From JBGSMF01 sp041740315 (GTDB taxonomy: Bacteria > Chloroflexota > Anaerolineae > Fen-1058): a stretch of DNA of 32,045 nucleotides. This document shows positions 24,949 through 32,045 of this stretch, in pieces (position 1 is the stretch's first letter; each line of letters begins with the position of its first letter). The position numbers and the translations under genes are program-made. The stretch spans positions 1-32,045 of the forward strand of contig JBGSMF010000487.1 of assembly GCA_041740315.1 (NCBI GenBank), in the 5' to 3' direction. The notes beneath the pieces are model-generated. The model was not told where the DNA came from and did not search any database. It saw only the letters and a list, made by a program, of their open reading frames with translations.

Positions 24949-27204
24949 TTAGATGAAGATCGAGAACGAGTTCATCTCATTCTCCGGCAGAGGTTTATCC
25001 AGCCAACCTAACTCAACAGGCACATCGTACAGACGGCCTGGTCCCAGTCGTCTCCAAAAATGCCGCAGCCCAGGCACAATGATCTTGACAACATTCAGCC
25101 CGATATCTGGTTGTGTTAGATCAAGTACTAGAGTTTCTAGGTTGTGCTGCTTGGCAATGCGCGCGCACAACATAACATCATCTTTGATATCGTCGCTCCA
25201 TTGACGAGGATAGTCTGAATATGTCTTAGGCTTGCTTCCTTGTTTAGGCGACAGATATGGCTGGTTTTCTATTGTTGCCGTCTGCCACCACTGTGCAGCT
25301 TCTTTATTTCCTTGGGGCAGCTCGCCATCTTCCACAGAGAGGAATAAACCTAGAGACTGATTCAACTCGGTCAATGCTTTCAAAATGCCGATCCGTGGAT
25401 CAAGGCATGTTCCGAAGCCAAAGATAATATCTTCTCGTTTTGTCCCTTGTCTTCGAGACAAAGCTACAAAGGCTGGAATGTTTAGGTCGCTCGTGATATC
25501 CAAAACCCAAAGGTCACGGTTGATCGAATTGTAATAAACTTGCAGTCTTTCGATGTACGAGTCTCCAAAGCTAGCCAAATCCACTGCAGGCCTCTCCACA
25601 CGATTATACCACCACACGCTGGCACAGTCTCTTTCCGCTAATTCTATGAAACCATGCAAAATAGCTTCTTCCAGAGAGTTCCCCGCAGCATTACCGTTGG
25701 AGCAAGCCGGTGTAGATGACAAGTGCTCACCTGTGTATCTGTAATAACAATAATCTGTTGGCAAGTATTTGAATTCATTCCACGTTAATGACCAAACAGG
25801 TGTCCACTCGATTTCTGCCGTTTCGTCAAAACGCGGAGGAACACAGTTAAAAGCCATTCGGCGTGACTGATTGTTCCACTCATCTGCATGCAGGTATTGC
25901 TCCTCGCTAAAACGCATGCATTCATTTGGGTGAATGGCACGTGCGCCCAGTTCGAGATAACTCGCCTTGATCCGATATTCATCACCTTGAAATGAGCTTG
26001 AATATCGTTCGATTGCCTCACACAGAGCACTTGCTTTGGCTTGAGAAGTCGTTATGCCTTTCCCAAGGTCTTGATTTTGTAATAGGCTGTACAACCCGCG
26101 GTAACTTTTGGCTTGATAGTTTACATTCAACCCAGAAGAGTATGTGTTGATGATTCCCAAGTTGTTAGTGTCTTTTCGCTGCAATGTTTCAACGATGCCC
26201 GTAATCTTGCTAATATGATGTTCAAGCCGCGCGACGGTTTCATCGGCCGATAATGTACGATGCCCACTGTCCATGGTAAAAAAAGCTCTTTGGCTTTTTA
26301 GCACAATGGGTTGTTGCATTCTGTTTGCCACCAAACTCGGATCTCCACAACAAGGGCACTGCGGACGCTTGACAAAGACATGCTTTTCGGTTTTGAGTGT
26401 AATGGTATCAAGTGTCACTATATTCTCTGCCAATACCCTGTTTTCACCGAGAAGGACCCATTTTATGATTTCTGTAGCAGACAAGTTCAATATTGCTTCT
26501 GGCGCTGCGGGAAAAGAGTTCAATGACGGCAAGAGCGGCCTGATATTGTCATCTAGTTGGAATAATGACTCCAGCCGCCGATGAATTTTTAGGCGTTGGA
26601 CAAGGCAATTCCAGCAACCCGATTGATTTGGTTGGAAGGTAGGTCCTAACCAAAAGGTTGTGCCAACCGGCTTGATTAGCATCCAAGCTTGCCGGCGTTC
26701 TAGAAATGCCTGATTGAATATCTCTAATTCGGGTTGCAAGTAATCGGCAGTCAATACAACAAGCAAGTCTGCATTTGCCTCTTGGCCGCTGACCTGGATA
26801 TGATTGGCCTGTAGAATTTTAACTAGAGGGTCTGTGGGGATTGAATTAGTAGAAGCTACAAAAACCTTTGTGTTAGCCCATCGGGCTTGAGCTGCATCTA
26901 TACCCACATCCAGAGAATGGCACAGTGTTTCCAAGTCTACTGGCAGTTCATTCTGGACTTTGACCACGTACCCCTTGTTCATCAAACGTGTTACAGCATA
27001 GTGGATTTCCAGTAACGCCGCTTTCCCTTGCAGTTTCCCGGCTATATCCGAAATCGTGTGGGAACCATTCAACAATGGCGCCAATAAATAGTAGATGCGC
27101 CCCTTCAACACAACATTTCCTTTTTGCTCGGAGAGCAGAAAAACAATATCTGGTTCTAGTCTCTGGGCGCTAAAGTGATTTTTGAATTTTAATTTCTGCA
27201 CCAT
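24949..27204 (-). CDS. Fused leader-binding/E1-like and YcaO cyclodehydratase
   Basis: The 751-residue fusion combines the C and D proteins of azole RiPP pathways. The N-terminal winged-helix RRE (about 15-90) would bind the precursor leader. An E1-like middle domain carries the zinc cysteines CWNC (197-200) and CPCC (283-286). The YcaO domain (about 310-751) has the ATP-binding ALCEAIERYS (394-402) and LEEAILHGFIELAERD helices. YcaO uses ATP to activate backbone amides at Cys, Ser or Thr. The C-terminus is NSFSIFI, without the Pro-rich PxPxP end of many azoline-forming enzymes. The ATG has no convincing Shine-Dalgarno sequence and lies just after a terminator-like hairpin. Confidence 0.93.
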   Translation of the reverse strand: MVQKLKFKNHFSAQRLEPDIVFLLSEQKGNVVLKGRIYYLLAPLLNGSHTISDIAGKLQGKAALLEIHYAVTRLMNKGYVVKVQNELPVDLETLCHSLDVGIDAAQARWANTKVFVASTNSIPTDPLVKILQANHIQVSGQEANADLLVVLTADYLQPELEIFNQAFLERRQAWMLIKPVGTTFWLGPTFQPNQSGCWNCLVQRLKIHRRLESLFQLDDNIRPLLPSLNSFPAAPEAILNLSATEIIKWVLLGENRVLAENIVTLDTITLKTEKHVFVKRPQCPCCGDPSLVANRMQQPIVLKSQRAFFTMDSGHRTLSADETVARLEHHISKITGIVETLQRKDTNNLGIINTYSSGLNVNYQAKSYRGLYSLLQNQDLGKGITTSQAKASALCEAIERYSSSFQGDEYRIKASYLELGARAIHPNECMRFSEEQYLHADEWNNQSRRMAFNCVPPRFDETAEIEWTPVWSLTWNEFKYLPTDYCYYRYTGEHLSSTPACSNGNAAGNSLEEAILHGFIELAERDCASVWWYNRVERPAVDLASFGDSYIERLQVYYNSINRDLWVLDITSDLNIPAFVALSRRQGTKREDIIFGFGTCLDPRIGILKALTELNQSLGLFLSVEDGELPQGNKEAAQWWQTATIENQPYLSPKQGSKPKTYSDYPRQWSDDIKDDVMLCARIAKQHNLETLVLDLTQPDIGLNVVKIIVPGLRHFWRRLGPGRLYDVPVELGWLDKPLPENEMNSFSIFI

Positions 27205-27211
27205 CTAACTC

Positions 27212-27256
27212 GTAAAAAGCAAGCACGTCTCAGCTTGTTACGCGCGAGACGTGCTT
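27212..27256 (-). terminator. Terminator or attenuator between precursor 1 and the YcaO gene
   Basis: AAGCACGTCTC (27221-27231) pairs with GAGACGTGCTT (27246-27256) as an 11-bp stem with a 14-nt loop. On the minus strand it is followed by GCTTTTTAC. It should end most transcripts after the precursor genes and let part read into the enzymes, the usual way of making more precursor than enzyme. Confidence 0.7.
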
Positions 27257-27391
27257 TATCCTAGTATTCGATTATCCAGCAGATTGTGGAAGACCTTGTG
27301 TAGGGCAGGTTCCTATATCTACCGATGGTGTGTCGGCTACAGAAAGCCAGCCTGCGATATTTCCTCTCCAGCAAGCTGCTAGTCGTCGAAA

Positions 27392-27652
27392 TTAGGCCGC
27401 GTTCTTCACAAAAGTCGCGACGACGACGCCACCACCCGCCGCATCCTCAAGCTGGTCCTCACTGAGTTCGACGCCGTGATCTTCATAAAACCGGGGGGCG
27501 GTTTCTTGCAATTCTTGGGCAGTGAAATCATACCCGGCCTCAGATGCGCGGACAACTACAGCATCGAGAGAGGTCTGGCTCTGCAATTCTTTTTGGAGTC
27601 CTTCGTCGTTGTAGGCCTTCTCCATGAACTGATATGCATTCTCTTTTGACAT
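27392..27652 (-). CDS. Nif11-like RiPP precursor peptide 1
   Basis: The 86-residue precursor has a Nif11-type leader (AYQFMEKAYNDEGLQKEL... and SEDQLEDAAGG). The Gly-Gly site is at residues 73-74 and the predicted 12-residue core is GVVVATFVKNAA. The core has one Thr and no Cys or Ser. About 50 of the 74 leader residues match precursor 2, while the cores differ, the expected pattern of duplicated precursors. The ATG has a clear AGGAGAT ribosome site. The C39 exporter and the leader-binding domain of the YcaO protein are its expected partners. A terminator-like hairpin follows. Confidence 0.93.
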   Translation of the reverse strand: MSKENAYQFMEKAYNDEGLQKELQSQTSLDAVVVRASEAGYDFTAQELQETAPRFYEDHGVELSEDQLEDAAGGGVVVATFVKNAA

Positions 27653-28030
27653 TTTTTATCTCCTTGTTGTAACTATTTTTTTTGGGGGAAACGGATTGTA
27701 ACATTGATAGATCGTGGTTTCTCTACAATTGGTTAAAAGACCACCCCCTTTCCTCTGCAAAATCATCTGATTCATCACCATTATCTATCTTGCTTTCAAT
27801 GGCACCCCAGACTGCAGAGCCAAAAATTGCCCCTTTGGATTTAGCGGTTGATGATTTTTGCTGGTTCTAACAATGGATAGATTTGCACAAGGATGCGCAG
27901 GATAAACCTTCAGTTGGTGTAAGCTTGCACCTGAAAAGACAGCCCATTTTGAGATTCCTCTCTGGCTGGCTTTTCCAGCTGATCAAGCCCCACTATCCTA
28001 TGCCAGATTGTCTCAGGAATTGTACCAATC
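27653..28030 (-). other. Precursor 2 to precursor 1 spacer with a decayed-looking open frame
   Basis: This 378-bp gap has no complete gene. On the minus strand 27723-27866 is open for 47 residues and reads like protein (SKGAIFGSAVWGAIESKIDN, then an acidic stretch and GWSFNQL) but has no start codon. Directly upstream and in frame, separated by a single TAG, is a 26-codon ATG frame (27867-27947) with five Cys. They may be remnants of one small gene or chance. A weak GCTGG/CCAGC hairpin lies near 27970-27990. I see no convincing promoter for precursor 1. Confidence 0.4.
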
Positions 28031-28294
28031 TTAGGGGAAAATTATATTCGCATTAGTGGTTGCGATGGCGATCCCTCCGGCAGCATCTTCAAGTTGATCC
28101 TCACTGAGTTCAATCCCATGACTTTCATAGAATTGGCCGGCAACTTCTTGCAATTCTTGGGCTGTGAACTCGTACCCAACTTGAGTCGCGCAAGCAACTA
28201 TATCCTCCATGCTGGCTTGGCTTTGTAGCCCCTGTCGGAATTCATGATCGTTGTATGCCTTTTCCATGAATTGGTATGCGCTTTCGCGTGACAT
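28031..28294 (-). CDS. Nif11-like RiPP precursor peptide 2
   Basis: The 87-residue precursor shares the Nif11-like leader with precursor 1 (AYQFMEKAYND and an identical ELSEDQLEDAAGG end). The predicted 13-residue core after Gly74 is IAIATTNANIIFP, with two adjacent Thr and no Cys or Ser. A Cys at 35 is in the leader. Both cores contain an Ala-Thr step after beta-branched or Ala residues (VVVAT, IAIAT), a possible recognition point. GGGAGAT precedes the ATG. A near-consensus promoter lies about 150 bp upstream, so this gene probably heads the transcript. Confidence 0.93.
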   Translation of the reverse strand: MSRESAYQFMEKAYNDHEFRQGLQSQASMEDIVACATQVGYEFTAQELQEVAGQFYESHGIELSEDQLEDAAGGIAIATTNANIIFP

Positions 28295-28639
28295 TTTTAT
28301 CTCCCTTGGGTCGTTGCCTACATAAAGGTTGGTTTATGAAGATAGTTTCAAGAGGGCCTAATGGTTACACCTTTTGTGTGTATAACATTCCACCATTTAG
28401 GTTATGGTGTGATAATTATATGAACATAAGAGAACCTGTCTTATATAATATACTAAATTACCCTCACTGTCAAGTCCTTATGGGGCGCCCTGGGGTGCCA
28501 AAACACCATTTAGCCGTACAGACTCGGAGCAACAGTTTCTCACCCGCTGCAGCTCGCCCATAATATCTCATCGGAGTTATGGCCGAGTTCCTGTTATTAT
28601 ATACTCACATTCAACTTTCGGTTTATGATACATCATTCT
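28295..28639 (-). other. 5' region of the precursor genes
   Basis: This 345-bp non-coding gap separates the radical SAM gene from precursor 2. It holds the promoter at 28445-28473 and an AT-rich leader of about 140 nt with a second TATAAT-like hexamer (about 28415-28420). A GGGGCGCC/GGGTGCC imperfect repeat lies at 28482-28498. The plus-strand open frame here has no ribosome site and is probably not a gene. Confidence 0.55.
28445..28473 (-). promoter_or_regulatory. Sigma70-like promoter for precursor peptide 2
   Basis: On the minus strand a perfect TTGACA (28468-28473) is followed by a 17-nt spacer and TATTAT (28445-28450, five of six consensus bases). It would start near 28438, giving a 140-nt leader. 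It lets the precursors, and through the hairpin the enzymes and exporters, be transcribed independently of the two radical SAM genes. Confidence 0.7.
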
Positions 28640-30538
28640 TTATGATCTTGCCGCCGATTCGAATTCGTATAAAAGCTCAGGTGTCGCAGTAGCTAATGGA
28701 ACATATTGATGATTATCAATTACAACGCCTATTTTGCGCGCGATCGCCCATTCCATTTCAGGCGTGGGTGTGTATCGTCTGCCTACAAGGGCAACCGATG
28801 CCTGTTCCTGGGTTAGCAAATATTCTTCTTGCGTTCCTTCCAGGCCACGTGTGTCACGTAGCAAAAAATTGCCATTCGCCTGAAGCACTTGGAGGACGGG
28901 TGATTCCTTTACCCTAAACTTGCCAAAGAATAGAGTGATGTGTGTTGCTTTTTCATCCCATGCGGCTTGCCACTTTGATATTACGTCTTTGATTTCAAGC
29001 ACGATGTCATGTTTCTCATGCGAATAAGAGGCGTACTCGCCAGTAAAGTAATAGGCAACCTTGGACGCATCAATGCCCGGCGGTAAAATCATCTGGTAAC
29101 TGGGTAAAGGGCGTAAATGGGTGATCCCATAATCCTCAGGATGATCAAAATAGCGGCTAAAACGGTCAATTCGCATATGGCTAGCGCTAATGGGTGGCTC
29201 GAGGTGGCACAGCAACGGAATGAGCGCCAATGTTTCCTCGTATTCGCGCCGCTGATCGCCGGGAAATCCCCACATAATGTTCCAATCAACTGACATGCCC
29301 ACCGAGCGAGCATAGCGCAGCAATGCAATGTTCTGAGCTGCTGTGACGCCCTTGTTCATTCGCCTCAATAGCGGTGTAGAGAGCGATTCTATGCCCGGCT
29401 GAGTGTGTGAAATCCCGGCCTCCATCATGAGCTGAATTTGCTCAAACGTCAGGTTTGCTTTTTGTTCATAGTAAATTCTCACACCGGGAAATTCTTTGAC
29501 CAACTCGGCCAACTCGGGGAGCAGTGTTTTGAAGAAAGTGTAGGGCATAACATTATCTGTCATTTGTACTAGACGGGTGGGATAAGGATGGGCCGATAGC
29601 AACGTTTTTAGTTCTGTTATCACCTTTTCCGATGACTTGGCGCGAAATTCAATACCCATACCGTTCAGCCCACAAAAAGTGCAGCGGTGCTTCTCTCCCC
29701 ACCAACATCCTCGGCTGGTTTCGTAGGCCAATTCTATTTTTTCCGGGCGCTCGATGACTTGAGGTAAATAATAATCCAACTGCTCATAATATTCACCAAA
29801 TTCAGGGGGGGGGAGGGAATCAAGATTTTTGACTGGCTGGCCATAAAATATTCGATTGGCAGGCCGCCGCCCGGTGGACAATTGCTGCAGAAAATTCACA
29901 AAAACCTGCTCACTTTCGCCAGAAAAGACATAATCCACAAGGTTGCTAAGAGAGGCCACCCCCTCGGCCATCTCGCCTTCACAATTGGCCCCGCCAATAA
30001 TAGTCACAATCTCTGGGCGTAAATGCTTGATGCGGTTGAGCAAAGCAATGCTGGCGGCTGTTTGCTGAAACATTGTCGTGCAGCCTACTATTTTAAAGTT
30101 TTGTTCAACTATGCCCCCTGCTACCTCTTCGACCCAATTATTTATTTGAGCTTCTAATTGCTGTAGTAGAGACGGGTCAATTTTGAGCGTAGAGTATGCG
30201 CTTTTCTGGCCTTGGCTATCCCGGTTTGCCGCGCCGGTCAAGGTGGAGGAATCCGTCAACTCATTCGCGCCGTATCCAAGTGGGGGCACCCCATAAGCAG
30301 AGGCGGCAAAAAGCCGCTCTCCAGCCAGAATCTCCATAGGCGCGCGAAGCATAGCAGCATAATGGCCGATCATTGCCGCATAGTGCAAGTTGGCATATGC
30401 TACCTTCACATCAAAGCCGGCCTGCCTGGCGCACGCCTGAAGTATGTGAGCCCCCAATGAAGCTATATTTGCAAATGCAAATGGAGGCACAATGAGAAGT
30501 ATTTCTCCGTCATTAATCAGTAAAGGGCGATAAGACAT
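28640..30538 (-). CDS. RiPP maturation radical SAM C-methyltransferase A
   Basis: The 632-residue enzyme belongs to the RiPP radical SAM family with an N-terminal B12-binding-like domain (about 10-235). The 4Fe-4S cysteines are Cys278, Cys286 and Cys289 in CWWGEKHRCTFCG, the CX7CX2C spacing of this family. The core TIM-barrel region continues through MTDNVMPYTFF, YEQKANLTFEQI, GIESLS and GFPGD. I see no DxHxxG cobalamin-ligating motif; IIGGANCEGEMAEG stands in its place. The family is annotated as C-methylating RiPPs. Its C-terminal 100 residues include ITLFFGKFRV, also conserved in enzyme B. The ATG has GGAG about nine bases upstream. It lies upstream of the precursor genes. Confidence 0.9.
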   Translation of the reverse strand: MSYRPLLINDGEILLIVPPFAFANIASLGAHILQACARQAGFDVKVAYANLHYAAMIGHYAAMLRAPMEILAGERLFAASAYGVPPLGYGANELTDSSTLTGAANRDSQGQKSAYSTLKIDPSLLQQLEAQINNWVEEVAGGIVEQNFKIVGCTTMFQQTAASIALLNRIKHLRPEIVTIIGGANCEGEMAEGVASLSNLVDYVFSGESEQVFVNFLQQLSTGRRPANRIFYGQPVKNLDSLPPPEFGEYYEQLDYYLPQVIERPEKIELAYETSRGCWWGEKHRCTFCGLNGMGIEFRAKSSEKVITELKTLLSAHPYPTRLVQMTDNVMPYTFFKTLLPELAELVKEFPGVRIYYEQKANLTFEQIQLMMEAGISHTQPGIESLSTPLLRRMNKGVTAAQNIALLRYARSVGMSVDWNIMWGFPGDQRREYEETLALIPLLCHLEPPISASHMRIDRFSRYFDHPEDYGITHLRPLPSYQMILPPGIDASKVAYYFTGEYASYSHEKHDIVLEIKDVISKWQAAWDEKATHITLFFGKFRVKESPVLQVLQANGNFLLRDTRGLEGTQEEYLLTQEQASVALVGRRYTPTPEMEWAIARKIGVVIDNHQYVPLATATPELLYEFESAARS

Positions 30539-30607
30539 TTGTTTTTCTCCAGATTGATTAGCAAAGCGATGACGAAAAGATCCTAATATTGAGCGTGCGA
30601 TGGCGCA

Positions 30608-32045
30608 TTAGCGAATATTCGGTTCGGCTTCAAATTCTAGCACGAGTTCAGGTTCGGCAGTGGCCAGCGGGACATAGTGGTGTTGGTCAAGCCGCACCCC
30701 CACCTTGCGCGCTATGGCCCACTCAATCTCCGGGGTAGGCTCACAACGTCGGCCGACTAGAGCGACTGAGGCCTGTGCTCGACTGAGTTGATATTCTGCC
30801 TGTGTGCCGGGCAGTTTTCGTGTGTCGCGCAGCACAAACTCTTCCGGCGCTTGACGGACAACCTCCAACACTGGATGCTCCTTCACCCTGAATTTGCCAA
30901 AGAATAGAGTGATTGTCTTGCTTGTCCAATCTGAACGCCAGGCAGCTACGGCTTCCCTGACCTCTTTCATAAATTCGGGGTGTTTGTGCGAATCGCATTC
31001 ATAGTCGCCACTAAAGTGGTAAGCGATACGATTTGTGTTCACTTTGGGCGGCAAAATCATTTTGTAAGCCATGGCAGGTTCGACATTATCTATGCCATAG
31101 TTTTCGGGATGGTCAAAATAAGGACTAAATCGCTCTATGCTCAGGTGAGCAAGCGCCTGAGGAGGGGGTAAGTGATGCAACAACGGTAATAGGGCCAACA
31201 TTTCTTCGTACTCGCGCAATTCATCGCCTGGGAATCCATACAACAGCGCCCAAAAAAGAGACATGCCTGTCATGCGAGCATAACGCAATAGCCTGATGTT
31301 CTGTATGGCCGTCACGCCTTTACTCATTCGCCTTAACAATGAGGTCGAAAGTGATTCGATACCAGGTTGAATCTGTGTGATACCAGCTTTCATCAAGTTT
31401 AACACTTGTTCTAATGACAGATTCGCCTTTAATTCATAGAATATCCTCAATGAAGGTATTTCGGCGGCCAGGCTTGTCAACGTTGGCAGTAATGTCTCAA
31501 AGAAGGCATAAGGCATAATATTGTCGGTCATATTGACCAACTTGGAAGGATGTTGGTGCAATAAATTTTTGACTTCAGCGATAACCTTTGTTGCTGATTT
31601 GGCACGAAAGCCTATGCCCGCGCCATTCAACCCGCAAAAAGTACATTGGTGCTTTTCTCCCCACCAGCAACCGCGGCTACTCTCATAGACCAATTCAAGT
31701 TGATCCGATTTTGCTACTTGAGGCAAATAACATTCAAGTTGGGTATAGTATTCGCCAAAGTCAGGAAGAGGCAATGAGTCCATATCGGTAACAGGGTGGC
31801 CAACCCATATTCGCTGATCAGGGTGTTCACCAGCCAACACCTGCCGCACAAAGGCCACAAAGCTATGCTCGCTTTCGCCCGAAAAGACATAGTCTATCTG
31901 ATCACTGAGTGACGCCACCCCCTCGGCCATCTCTCCTTCGCAATTGGGACCGCCGATGATCGTCACGATGTCAGGGCGCAGTCGCTTGATGCTGTTCAGA
32001 AGAGCCACGCTGGCGGCGGTCTGCTCAAACATTGTTGTGCACCCC
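30608..32045 (-). CDS. RiPP maturation radical SAM C-methyltransferase B (5' end outside window)
   Basis: This is a second enzyme of the same family. Alignment to A shows that the visible part begins at A's residue 152 (GCTTMFEQTAASVALL), so about 150 N-terminal residues lie outside the window; the ATG at 32032 is internal. It has the same CWWGEKHQCTFCG cluster motif and the same IIGGPNCEGEMAEG loop. It differs from A at many positions, including RIFYELKANLSLEQ and the MSLFWALLYGFPGD substrate-side segment. It ends 70 bp upstream of A. Two diverged copies suggest two methylation sites or two substrate cores. Confidence 0.9.
   Translation of the reverse strand, partial: GCTTMFEQTAASVALLNSIKRLRPDIVTIIGGPNCEGEMAEGVASLSDQIDYVFSGESEHSFVAFVRQVLAGEHPDQRIWVGHPVTDMDSLPLPDFGEYYTQLECYLPQVAKSDQLELVYESSRGCWWGEKHQCTFCGLNGAGIGFRAKSATKVIAEVKNLLHQHPSKLVNMTDNIMPYAFFETLLPTLTSLAAEIPSLRIFYELKANLSLEQVLNLMKAGITQIQPGIESLSTSLLRRMSKGVTAIQNIRLLRYARMTGMSLFWALLYGFPGDELREYEEMLALLPLLHHLPPPQALAHLSIERFSPYFDHPENYGIDNVEPAMAYKMILPPKVNTNRIAYHFSGDYECDSHKHPEFMKEVREAVAAWRSDWTSKTITLFFGKFRVKEHPVLEVVRQAPEEFVLRDTRKLPGTQAEYQLSRAQASVALVGRRCEPTPEIEWAIARKVGVRLDQHHYVPLATAEPELVLEFEAEPNIR

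Noticed and set aside
27653..27760. Separate promoter for precursor 1
   Set aside because: A TACAAT hexamer is present but no -35 lies at acceptable spacing.
27682..27870. Plus-strand 62-codon frame between the precursors
   Set aside because: It starts at TTG, has no ribosome site and runs opposite to the operon; the minus-strand frame looks more protein-like.
28276..28563. Plus-strand 95-codon frame over the precursor promoter
   Set aside because: It overlaps the precursor 2 start and promoter, is AT-rich and has no ribosome site or recognisable motif.

Overview
The window suggests a bacterium of the Chloroflexota (Anaerolineae/Caldilineae-like), with a cyanobacterium as second choice. The reasons are a type I-D CRISPR-Cas locus, an NHLP/Nif11-type RiPP cluster, intergenic tracts of short degenerate repeats (GACTATC and GTCACCTTGTCTCC types), and a decayed integrase between the loci. 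This is inferred from gene content; there is no rRNA or other taxonomic marker. Almost every gene lies on the minus strand, so the biological reading direction is right to left.

Positions 1-14,361 hold a complete type I-D CRISPR-Cas locus. In transcription order it contains a WYL regulator, cas10d (csc3, with an HD motif), csc2 (cas7), csc1 (cas5), cas3 (helicase without HD), cas6, a four-helix-bundle S23-like gene, cas4, cas1 and cas2. A leader with a recognisable promoter follows, then a CRISPR array of at least 27 repeats that runs off the left edge. An AbrB-type antitoxin-like gene sits on the opposite strand between cas3 and cas6. GACTATC-type repeats fill the gaps from cas6 to cas2, supply stop codons for cas1, cas4 and cas6, and appear as an in-frame expansion inside cas4.

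Positions 14,410-16,135 separate the two loci. They hold a terminator, three palindromic MITE-like elements (each with a candidate target duplication), a frameshifted tyrosine-recombinase remnant and one unrecognised open frame.

Positions 16,136-32,045 hold a RiPP biosynthesis and export cluster, also read right to left. It has two paralogous radical SAM RiPP C-methyltransferase-type enzymes (the first cut by the window edge), two Nif11-like precursor peptides, a fused RRE/E1-like/YcaO cyclodehydratase, a SagB-type FMN dehydrogenase and an HExxH protein of unknown role. A HlyD-like adaptor and two NHLP-type ABC transporters follow, one with a C39 leader peptidase. The predicted cores after the Gly-Gly site are only 12-13 residues, contain no Cys or Ser and carry only one or two Thr. 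An azoline/azole machine is therefore paired with almost no heterocyclisable residues, alongside two probable C-methyltransferases. This is the best candidate for an undescribed system here: a short, hydrophobic, beta-branched peptide, C-methylated and perhaps carrying a methyloxazole or another YcaO-dependent backbone change.
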